From positions 4,871,896 through 4,935,895 of the forward strand of contig OY992837.1 in NCBI GenBank assembly GCA_963921425.1: DNA of 64,000 nt, given 5' to 3'. Shown in pieces: positions 46,057 through 56,633 of the stretch. The notes below the pieces were generated by a model. That model made no database searches and had not been told where the DNA came from. It saw nothing but the letters and a program-made list of their open reading frames with translations. The DNA is from Dryas octopetala (taxonomy: Eukaryota; Streptophyta; Magnoliopsida; Rosales; Rosaceae). Position numbers and translations under genes: made by a program. Every line of letters starts with the position of its first letter. The first letter of the stretch is position 1.

Positions 46057-49000
46057 TTACACTGTAAAAATCTTCCTCACCTTCTTTATGTTCCTACGAC
46101 AAATTGGACAAGTAGCAGCTGCCTCCACTATCCTGCAAAAATTGGAACAAGTAATCAATCATTGAATTGGATTGTGTATAGGCTTCTTATATAGCCAAAA
46201 TGGGTGCCAAGAACTGCTATTCAAATAATAAGGTTATAAAGGAATTGAATTGAAAAATGATAAAAGCCAGATTGTTTGCTATGTTAAATAATTAACACAT
46301 ATGCAATCCTCTGAAAGGTTATAAACATATTGAGATTGACCTTCACAATGATAACCAAGTACAGATCTGTAGTTAAGTTGGCATTTTCTTAGTAAGTGAA
46401 CTTGGAACTGGTTCAGGGTTTGACAGAATAACTTACATAAACATCACATAATTTCAACTAAGAATATATGAAACTAATTTACACCATATCTACACCATCA
46501 TCATATATGAAACTAATTTTCGTCAAAAAGTAGTTCCAAACTTCCAAGTCTAAGTTGTCTTATTCAAAAGTAGAGGCCTCTAACTTGCCTTTATTAAGAA
46601 CTCACATTTCAGAAAGCCATTTGTGTAGCATATTGCATTCTTAACCCAAAGATGATGCAAGAGACACTGTTTTTACTAGTATTTTTAAACACTCATCGTA
46701 ACTAGTTTGCGGACTTCTTGCAGGGCTAAGCATAGAGCAACTTCAACAATTAAAAAATGACATATAGAAACAGTAGAGAATAATACCTTGTTGCACATGC
46801 AAAGCAAGCCACACAGTGCCCACAAGGAAGAAAAAAACAGTCCCTTGGAGCATCAAAGCAAATTGCACAAAGACGACGAGTATTATTACTTTCACCATCT
46901 CTTAATGATTTTCCTTCAAGAGAACCTAATGCCAGAAGGTCTTCAAGATCCCCATCATCATTCGAGGCAGAATCATAAGATGACCCCCAACTTGATTGAT
47001 CATCATCTTTGTATGAAAGCAATGGGGCTCTCTCAGATCTGAACTCCTCATGTTGCACTCTTGCTACATCTTCATTGGTACATCGGAACTTGTTCAAGAA
47101 GCTGAAGGCGAATAACATGAGCACAGTCATCCCACCTACAGGTTAGAAAATTAAAAATGGTAGAAGATTGATATATAAAGGTTCCATTAGCAGAAACATA
47201 GGAGAATGAGTCTACCTATGCCAACAATGTATGTGACCCATCTTGGTCCATATGACAGTTTAACATACTGGTTGTCACTAGGTATATCCTGGGGAATAAA
47301 AAAGAAATGTAAGACTAAGGGTTAAGAACCTACTGAATACAAGTTTTCCGGGGCTGATATCTTTCTTTGATAGTCAACTCAGTTACAGTTTTACCTGCTC
47401 TGGACCAGGAGAGGTTAACACAGCTGCATTTCCCTTGGGAAACAAAATTTTCAAACTACAGGACACATCTGCGAAAGTACATTTGTAATAAGCTTCACTT
47501 GTATCATACAATAAAGCATTCACTGTGAAGTTTAATTGCACCTGTTCAATGTAAAGATGAATCCAAGTTAATAGCGTAAATGGGTGGAAAGATAACATCA
47601 CAATAGCTACAATATGCTTATAGTTTACAAGTTCCACAATTACCTCCACATCCTCTGAGTTCAAGTTACCCACAGAAACATAGTAACTAGAAGACTTTGA
47701 TATGTCCTGGTCAATCATACCACTTCCTGTGAAGAAGCAATTACCGACATCAGTATAGTACTAGTATTTTCTTAAAAGAAAAAAAAAATTTATAGTACAT
47801 ATTTCCCCAATTTAGTCTCACCATGAATGAAGTTCCATGATAAAGTAGTATTAGGATATGTGGGTTCTTCAAGCCATTGAGCGAGGCCTTCTTTACCTGC
47901 AATGTGCTATCAGAATGCTATGGTGGTCGAATGTATTTTAAAATCAGTTAAAAAGCAGGAAAAAACTGCTGAGAAGAGAAGTTTCAAATTATGCACACAG
48001 ACACCAAGGTAAAAGAAAGAGGAGAAAAAAGATAGAGAAATGCAGCAAGAAAAATAGGTCCTGTAAGAGACTAATTGTGACTAAAGTTAAAAAGTTTCTC
48101 ATCTGGGTTTTACTTATATAGCTTTCTGTCTACAGAATGGCATTCATAGGTATCTATCCATCATTTGAGTGGAGAGGCAATGACTGCAAAAGCAACCATC
48201 ACCAAATTAAACAGTTTGTATTCCAATTCCCTTAATGGCCCCTTACACTAACCAAAACATACTCAAAGTTAGGTGAAAAGATGAACGAAGATATTAAATT
48301 TCCATTAGTGGAATAGTAAATATGAAGTCTAACTGGCATGGATATTTCTATAATGAAGAACAAGCTATAAGTTAGGATGGGAAACCAAAACAAAATTTGA
48401 GCATATATACCTTGAGCAATAATAAGAAAGATAGAGGAGCTCGGAGAGTTCACACTGTATGATATACTTATTTGAGAGCCCTCATTTAGGAAATATATCC
48501 AGTCCTGAAGAAGAAGACGCAGAGTAAATTATCAACCTAATCAACAACAACTACAGGTTCAAAAAAATATTTAGAAAATTGTTTTGACAAATGAAAAGAA
48601 CATTGCACAGGAAGCAAACTTGCCTTATGAGTATCAGCTGGAACTGAGACACTATGCGTTTCTGACCAAGTAGTCGCAGTATCAAGTGGTGGAGTGTTAT
48701 AGAAACCATATAGTATAGGCCCAGGCTTTGAGATATTCAGCTGTTCCACCTAATAAAAACCCAACCCATTAACCAAAGAGTAGGCACCAGTAAAATGGAC
48801 AATGGGTACAGTGAGTGCAAACCCACCTTTATAGACTGCACAAAAATGGGGTTAGGTTTCAGAAGAATTGAGCTATTAGGGCCGAGCTCTAAACTCGAAG
48901 AGCCATAGACTCCCAAAATCAAAGTCATCGATACTGCAACATTCAGCTACCATCAAATTACGAACAAAATTGAATTAAAAAAATGACAATTATGTTACGT

Positions 49001-49344
49001 TAATTGAAAATTAGAGACAAACCAAAGAACCAGAAGGTGAGGAGGACGATGATGCAGGACCACGTGTCGTCCCGAATCACCGTCGATGCCTCATCGAATG
49101 CCAATAAGTTTGCTCTGTAAGAGGTCCCAATTCCATTTCCCATTTCGGGGTGCTCTAGCTCTGGATGACGGAAATGGTGGTGTTGCTGCTGGTCATACTG
49201 ATTGTGATTCTCCTCCTCCTCTTCGCGAACCCGCGAGGCGCTCGAAGAAGACGACGTCGCAGCGCCACCAGATGTGTCCCTATGGATCAAATCATCAGAG
49301 GAAGAAGAAGACGAAGAACCCTGACTTCGCGGTCCTTCTTCCAT
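46057..49344 (-). CDS. APD2: APD-type membrane RING E3 ubiquitin ligase
   Basis: Ten minus-strand exons: 49344-49023, 48933-48827, 48749-48624, 48504-48411, 47896-47822, 47726-47644, 47541-47395, 47288-47216, 47135-46787, 46132-46057, in phase, 483 residues. The N-terminus is Ser/Glu/His-rich and low-complexity. A first membrane segment lies near 94-118 ([14 protein letters not shown]...), followed by a lumenal-type region with Asn-x-Ser/Thr sites, a second segment ([19 protein letters not shown]), an acidic linker, and a C-terminal C3HC4 RING (about 432-472: [22 protein letters not shown]). This matches ABERRANT POLLEN DEVELOPMENT ligases, endomembrane E3s needed for male gametophyte mitosis in Arabidopsis. 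Exon 3 ends at a GC donor. The leader has a telomere-like box. APD2 is favoured only by position (At5g01450). Confidence 0.92.
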
Positions 49345-49423
49345 TGTAGAGAGGCCAGAAAAAAGCGAGGGAAGCAGAGGAAGAGAGAGAGGAAATTGAA
49401 GAAAATAATTTCAATACTCAGAG

Positions 49424-49444
49424 CCCTAACCCTAACCCTAACCC
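49424..49444. repeat. Telomere-like CCCTAAA-type box
   Basis: Three and a half CCCTAA hexamers, 80-100 bases upstream of the APD-type ATG. The unit is the 6-base CCCTAA form, not the 7-base CCCTAAA of most plant telomeres. Telo-boxes are known elements of plant promoters and leaders. Confidence 0.8.
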
Positions 49445-51186
49445 GATAGGGGGTGTAAGGTGAACGCACCTGAAGGTGTCTGATGAAGAAGGTCCATGGG
49501 GGGGAGGCCGGTGAGTAACCGAGAAGACTCACCAGTCGGTCTTTCTCCTGCGTTGGAATGGTAGTTGCGGAGTGACGATTTTTTACAAACTTCCCGTGTA
49601 CCGAAACTTCACTTCGCTCACTCCTTCTAAAACCATTGGGACAAGTGGACCAACCCTCACTTGCTACTAAATGCACGACACAATTTATCGCCCCAAACAA
49701 AATTTTATATAATTGCATACTTGATACTTATCATAATTTAAATAAATTAATAACTCATACAATCATACGAATTACATAAAAAAAAATTTACAACTCTTGT
49801 TTAAAAAATTAGGAACAGAAAAATTCTCCTCTCCCTACCCTCCTTCCTCCAACTGGAATGTCATGGGCAAATGATCATGGTATGATGGCCATGATCAAAT
49901 AATGCCATATGGTTGGGGTCATGGCTAGAATTTTTTTTTTTTTTTAACTTATATTTTATAATATTTAAACTAGGGTCAGATGTAAAATTTTGTATTCTTT
50001 AAAGGGTATAAGTTTTTTAAAAAATCTTTATAAAACAAAAAGAAAACAGAAGCCATTTCCCACTAGTTACTAAATTTTCTTTCCGTGAACAAGTAAATTG
50101 TTTGTTGAAGAATTTTAAATAATAGCCCCAAAGTCCCCAACAGAGGAAATGCACCGAACCTTGTATTGTAGTTTACGCTGAAGAGCAAAGCAGTGAACGT
50201 ACTTCCACGAAAACTGAAATCCACTAATTGAGCTTGCGGTGCCGGTGACATTACAAGTCAAGTTAAATATAGCCAGAAACAGTCTCTACCATTAAATTAT
50301 ATGGCTCCATAAGCAAAGCAAACCAATTGATCGAGACGACGACAACGTTTAAACTTATTCGATTTCGGACTTAATTGGAAATCTTTGTATGCATATGGGA
50401 GAGCTACTTAAACAAATGAGGGAAAGGAGTAAAGCTATTCGGTCCTTCTTCGGATTACAAAGATGGAAGCTTATTGGCGTCTGCAAAAAAGGGTGGTACA
50501 GAATTAGAACCAATCTCAAGATATAGCTTGAACAAAATTTAACAACCACCAACTTAAGATCAAGATTCATGGAAAAGGGTCGGGTACGATTCTAATATTA
50601 TGGTGTATGGACGTGTTGTTTAATATGGTATTAATTAGACTTTTAATACTATACGTAGAAGATTCAAACCTTATATCTTTTGTTCTTGGTTATTTCTTAG
50701 TTTGTAAAATACGGAATAAGATTGTGAGTATATAGTTTTCTTTATCTGTTTTTTCAGTTTAAGTTTTTTAGATTTATTTGTTTAATAGTATGATTGAGTA
50801 TGTTTCAATTTAAAAATTTAGAATGATACAAAAATTGATATTGATTAGAGAATGTATGTTACTATCATTTGAAGAATGCAAAATAATATATGTTCTATTT
50901 GATAAATGTACCACTATTGAGTCTATTGCTTGATTGATTATTTTAATAGTGCCTAATTTTAAACACCCTACTCACCAAAAAAATTTGTCTAAACCCCCAC
51001 CCATCTAGAAACTCTTTCAAAACCCCCTAAAACTTATAATCCTAAATTACCCTTCTGACGCATGCTGACGCGCGCTGACGCATGCTGACACATGCTGACG
51101 TTACTGTAACTGTATTTTGGTGAAACTGTTTTTTTTTTTTTTTTTTTTTTTTTTGGAATTGAAGTTTTTGCTAAAACTCAATATTT

Positions 51187-51306
51187 CACTAAAACTGAAT
51201 TTCAAAAATTCAGTTACACTGAAACTGAATTTCAAAAATTCAGTTACACTGAAACTGAATTTCAAGAATTCAATTACACTGAAACTGAATTTCAGAAATT
51301 CAGTTA
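51187..51306. repeat. 30-bp tandem repeat, 4 copies
   Basis: Units beginning CACTAAAACTGAATTTC / CACTGAAACTGAATTTC recur every 30 bases at 51187, 51217, 51247 and 51277, with a fifth partial unit. Each unit holds its own short inverted repeat (CTGAATTTC and AAATTCAG). Confidence 0.9.
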
Positions 51307-51690
51307 CACTAAATTGAAGAATTCAGTTATGAATTCACTTACTGAAACTGAATTAAGTGATGAAACAATTACACCTCGACTAAAATGCAATTACACCTTA
51401 ATTAAAAAACAATTACACATTTACTAAAACAATTACACTTCACTAAAACAGTTACACCTTTACTGAATTCCGTTTCACTAAAAAGAACACAGCAACCTTA
51501 TAAAAAAAAAACAATAACAATACAATAAGGCATTGAGATGAGAGGAGTAGCCAACAATACAACGTCGTCCGATCATCTCACGCGCGACGAGTACACGACA
51601 GTCGCCACTGTCTCGATCTGTTTCTACCTGCAAATTTGATTCATCATATTTCAGAACCATAATTTCATTCAAAATTCATTTAAAACTCAT

Positions 51691-51766
51691 GTTTCACGAG
51701 CTGAAACTGTTTCATGAGCTGAAACTGTTTCACGAGCTGAAACTGTTTCACGAACTGAAACTGTTT
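51691..51766. repeat. 18-bp tandem repeat, about 4 copies
   Basis: GTTTCACGAGCTGAAACT recurs every 18 bases from 51691 with single-base changes; GTTTCA...TGAAAC makes each unit nearly palindromic. Confidence 0.9.
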
Positions 51767-51929
51767 AATCAATAAATGTAGGCTTAAAGTTCCCTATACA
51801 CAGTTACAACAACACACAATGAGGTTCGATTTGGGGTTTTTTGATTCATCAGCAATTGGTCCAATCCAAACACATAGCATTGAAGAGTACAATGAGGAGA
51901 AGAATATTAGTACCTGACTCGACGGAAAT

Positions 51930-52253
51930 GGCTGCCGGAAAAGCCAAATCGCCGGCGAAGAAGCCGCGGCCTTTGTGGCTTCGATCTGCCGCCGTGGCTG
52001 ATCAGATGGAAAATCCGAGCACACCATCGTGCTCAGGACGTCGAGAGGAAGAAGGCTTGGGTGGTTTGGCATTCCAACTCCGCCGAAAAAGGCAGATCGC
52101 CGGCGGAGAAGCCGCGGCCTTTGTGGTATCGATCTGCAGCCGTGGCTGATCGGATGGAGAATCCGAGCATACCATCGTGCTCAGGACGTCGAGAGGAAGA
52201 AGACTTGGGTGGTCCGGCATTCCAACTCCGTCGAAAAAGGCAGATCGCCAGCG
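51930..52253. repeat. 148-bp GC-rich tandem repeat, about 2.2 copies
   Basis: CGTGGCTGATC...ATCGTGCTCAGGACGTCGAG and the surrounding 148-bp unit recur with a period of 148 (51994 and 52142), with a partial third copy. The block is strikingly GC-rich for this locus, with many CG dinucleotides, and produces spurious overlapping open frames on both strands. Confidence 0.85.
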
Positions 52254-54767
52254 AGCACCACCGATCGTAGTGGCGGCGATCTGGGCTGTTTGGGCTTGAT
52301 TCGGGGCGAGTGATGACAGAGGGAGAAAGAGGAGAGAAAGACGAAGCTGATGGTGGTGGTCTTGCTGGCAACCGTTGCCGGACGACACCACACGCGCCGA
52401 CAACAGCCGCGCGCGGAGGAGAGAGAACAGAAAAGGTGCAGGAATGAGAGAGAGAGAGAGAGAGAGAGAGCGTGAGGATGAGGATGAGAGAAATTAAAAA
52501 AAAAAACTGATTTGAATAACAGGGTTATAATAGGAATATTTTAAAAAATGTGGGTCAAACATAAGTGGATGTTAGTTGACCAGGGGGTTTTGGGAGAGTT
52601 TAAATGACTAATAGGGGGTTTTGAATTATTTTTAATAAGGGTGGAGGTTTTGAAATAACTAAACTCTAATTAGGGGGTTTTGAATAGTTTACATTTATTT
52701 TAAACCATCAGCAGATACAAATTAAATTCAAACAGAATATCGTTGACAATCCTTATCAAAATGTTCTGTGTTCCACATGGAACATGCACTTGTACGTATT
52801 TTCCATATTAATATGCTTATCCTTTGTGTTTTTTAGATTAAAGAAGTATACCAGAGGCCTCTGGAGTATTTCTTTTCTCTTTTTTTTCTTTAAAGACAAC
52901 AAGCCAAACTATTCATTAAAATTTAACCAGATGACTAGCTATATCAATTTGGAGAATTAACTATGATCAATTCTACCTGTTTATATATGTTTTTTTTACA
53001 ATCACTCATTTCATAAACGATAAATGATCGGTAAGTAATTGTGAGAAGTCAATTTTAGATTTGATAAAAAGTTAAAGAAACAAAAATAAAACTTCTAGGC
53101 ATGTACAGCCTAAAAAAAGAGAGCAACAGTATTTGGTTATGACCACACATTTTATTTTATTTTTTGTTCTGGCTTATATTAGCTTGGTGCACTTGTGCAA
53201 AGAACCCCCTACTTAATTACCCCCAACAAAAAAACTGTTCACCCTCACAAATATCATTAATTTCTCATGTCAACGTTTTTTTAGGAGAACTCAACTTGTT
53301 AATTTTAGAAATTTTCAAAGTAATAATTATATATGGCAAATAGGTACTCAAAAAACTACGAATTTAGATAAAAAAAACAGATATCTCACGAGGGCAGTAC
53401 TCCCATGTAATTCAATTTTTGAAAACAGATGGAAGAACTGCCCCAATTACAAGTTAAGAAAAAGCAGAAAACCAAAGAAATTAAGATGATCTTTACTAAA
53501 CAAAGAGGGAAGGTTGGCACAATATGCAAGAGAAGATGGTATAAACTCCGAACCCGCCTGAAAATATAAGGAGCAGATCATGAAGCTGCAGAGAACCTGA
53601 ATGCAGAAATTTTAGCAGTTCCTCATACCATACATCATGGTACATTGCATCTAAATGCAATGCGTGTTATTTTGATTTACAAATACACAAAAGTTCATGT
53701 CTTATATGTACATAGTTTTCGTTCTCTTTATTTTTTTTTTTTTCATGATGGATTCAAAAGGCTTCAAGCCTTGTTGTGTAGGCTATAGAGATTTTTCAAA
53801 TATAGAAAAGTTTGAGAGGTTATGTATAATTAATATAATATACATGTTATATTATGATATTATTAATCATGACATATTAAGTCCAAATTAATTACTACCA
53901 TTTTATGCTTTGAATATTAATGTTGCATGCACATCACTGCATTGTTCCATTTCAACGAAGATGGTGGATATGCTATAACTACAAGATTAGTACCTCATTT
54001 GTTTTGACATAATATGGTGAATACGCTATTGTTTCATGACATATTGTTAAATTTGTATTTCATTGCTTGAACAAAACAAAGAGTTACTGATGTGATTTCT
54101 ATGCTGCATGTATATCCAAAAAGAGTCCCAAATTCCAAATATCCAATTATCCACTAATGAAATAAGAAGGGAAAGAATATAGAAATATCTCATAAATTAT
54201 ACCTCCAATTGATCAAACGTTTAGGGCTTTATATAATCAATGGCAGACACAAACATTTATGAACTTTCAGAAAAATAAAATTGAAACAATTGTTGATTAG
54301 ACATTATTTTTTGTCTACATTTTTATGGACATTTTTCAATCTTCGTGATAGCATGTGTATCGACTATGGTCATACCAACGATCGAACCTTTTATAATATA
54401 ATTAACTTCATTCTGCTCATTTTATTTTTGTCAATGAATAAGATAGGAATATCTTCATCCATCATGAAGTTTAAAAATTTATAAAATCGATATACTTTTT
54501 GAATAAGAGGCTTGCACTTGTCTGGATCAATAAACAAGAAAATAAACTGAGAAAAATCAAACAAGCCACACGCTAAGAGGAAGATCTGTAGAAAAACCAA
54601 GAGGGAGAACCAAAATACCGCAATATGCAATGTACAGCTGATGTACAAGAGTAATTCTAATTATAAGAGGAAACCCTATACAACTCGATTTCTATTAGGA
54701 GTAGCTAATCAGCCAAGAAGAAGGATAGGATGAAACAAAGCAAGAAGACTCAAGTCTTGATTTTCTC

Positions 54768-55138
54768 GAGTTAATTACACTTACACCCCCTGAGGTTTAT
54801 CGTCTTTTCACATACACCCCCTGGGGTTTCAATAATTACACATACACCCCCTGAGGTTTCAAAACTGTTGCATATAACCCCCTATAGTGAGACAAAAAAT
54901 GATGAGAAATTTTGCAAAAAGGCATACTAAGGGATAAAATGACCTAATAAGATTACTCAAGGTGTAAGGTTCAACCTCAATACAAATATTTTCTTTTTTA
55001 TTTATTTATTTTTTTCTCTTGTAGGGGGTTATATGCAATAGTTTTGAAACCTCAGGGGGTGTATGTGTAATTATTGAAACCCCAAGGGGTGTATGTGAAA
55101 AGACGATAAACCTCAGGGGGTGTAAGTGTAATTAACTC
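54768..55138. mobile_element. MULE-type MITE with 10-bp target duplication
   Basis: The element begins GAGTTAATTACACTTACACC and ends with the inverted sequence GTAAGTGTAATTAACTC. The terminal inverted repeats run about 120 bp through repeated CACCCCCTGAGGTTT blocks. TGATTTTCTC lies directly outside both ends (54758-54767 and 55139-55148), a perfect 10-bp target-site duplication, the size made by Mutator-like transposases. The 371-bp element is non-coding and must have been moved by a partner elsewhere. Confidence 0.9.
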
Positions 55139-56633
55139 TGATTTTCTCCTTATTTTAGATAGATAGGGTTAGGATCCTAAACGAATATGATATTGAGTAT
55201 TTCTGCTCCTTGATTTATAAGATCGCTTTTAAATTATTGGCATGAGTGTAATAATTGAGCAATTGAGTGTAAAGATGAAATTTCAAGATAACATGAAATG
55301 TTCAACATATGAGTATTAAGACACATAATATTTACAATTTTTTTTAATAGTCCAAAACATAAAAGCCCATGATAAGATGGCTCACCTCCGGTCTAGCCCA
55401 CTTTAATGAGCTTAACACTCACAGTGGCTATTTGAAACTATATAAAAATAATACTTATATATATGATTTATGTCTTTTCTTACATAAACATGTCAAAAAC
55501 TAATAAAACAAACATAAAATATAAAATTCAAAATAACTATTACTAATTGCCACTATTCGATAGTGGCAAAAGATTGGCACTAAAAATACAAAACCTTTTA
55601 TAATGTGATTTTATTTGTCAAAAAATGGACCTATTTGTCATTACAACATTTTAAGTAGATTTATTTATCATTAAGGATTGTAAGATAAACTTTAAAATCA
55701 TTTACTTTTAAAAAAAATTAATGGAAAAAAAATAACGTGGACTCATTTGTACAAAATGTAAACTTTATTTGTAAAAAGTGGACCTATTTATCCTTCAAAC
55801 GTTTTAGGTGAGTTTTTTTTTTGTACAAATGGCTCTAAAATAGACTTTTTAATAATTTATTTTAAAAATCAATAAATATTTTGTATGAATTTTTAAGTGA
55901 AATTTACAATTTTTTGTAGTTTTTTTGTTAATTTACTTAGAATAAAATCATTCATCTATTCTAATCATAACCATGATCTCACCCTTTCTCACATAATACC
56001 ATACATATCACGATTTAATTCATTATTGAAAATTATCAACTAACTATTGATCTAATATAAATTTCCTTGATAACAATTTTGTTGTTAATTTTTCATTCAA
56101 TTATTTTGAGCATAATTTTTTGTGAATAAACGAGAAAATAAATAAATAATTATTGAATCTTCTCTTTTTGGTCAAAAGTTTGTCTCACTTTTTTAATTAA
56201 AGATTCTTGCAATAAGGGAAGTCACACGCTTTCTTCATCGCGGAGCTTACGAGCGATTACTTACATAGTTACATGTTTCGAACCGGCCTCGCCTCGCTAT
56301 CGACAGGCTGTGTTTGATGTTCGTCACAGACAAACTCTGCTTTTTACAATAACACCCAAACTACCTGTCCCTTGTCGCACGAACTTGAAGGACAGAAATG
56401 TAATTTCCTTCTCCAAATGTCAAAACGGACCCCAACAAACCTCCTCCCCGGAACCAAGCCTAACCTTTCCTCTCTCTAACGGCTCAACCTCTGCAATTTT
56501 CAAAACCAGCGCAGATCGACGATATACGGTATACGATATACGATCGCGCACTCAAATTCCCAAATCCAAATTTCTGAAACCCTATCGATCTCTTCGATTC
56601 GACTCGATTCGGATCGAGAGCTGAGAGGGCACG

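Larger units (their letters stand above)
50947..52694. mobile_element. Probable non-autonomous element built of tandem arrays
   Basis: Both ends carry AAACCCCC-type motifs in inverted orientation (CTAATTTTAAACACCC on the left; CTATTCAAAACCCCC read inward from the right), repeated several times in the right arm. TTATTTTAA occurs on both outer sides (50938-50946 and 52695-52703), a candidate 9-bp target duplication, though AT-rich and so weak. Inside are a 26-T run (51129-51154), three different tandem arrays, a GC-rich block and a GA run (about 52446-52470). No transposase is seen. Confidence 0.55.
49345..56633. other. Transposon-rich divergent spacer
   Basis: 7.3 kb between the RING gene and the LMBR1-type gene. 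It contains a telomere-like box, a 1.75-kb repeat-built element (50947-52694), a MULE-type MITE (54768-55138) and, at 55.35-55.9 kb, loosely repeated TTTGTCAAAAA/ATTTGTAC-type AT-rich sequence. A 46-codon basic frame at 53429-53569 is unsupported. The last 400 bp are the 5' region of the LMBR1-type gene. Confidence 0.55.

Noticed and set aside
49287..49718. 143-codon minus-strand frame upstream of the RING gene
   Set aside because: Runs through the leader, the telomere-like box (giving RVRVRV) and upstream sequence; the conserved protein starts in another frame at 49344.
51117..51317. 66-codon frame with a 10-residue repeat
   Set aside because: Translation of the 30-bp tandem array after a poly-T run; no start context or conservation.
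51794..52403. Overlapping 70-130 codon frames on both strands
   Set aside because: Produced by the 148-bp GC-rich tandem repeat; the same peptides recur in different frames, as expected for a repeat and not a gene.
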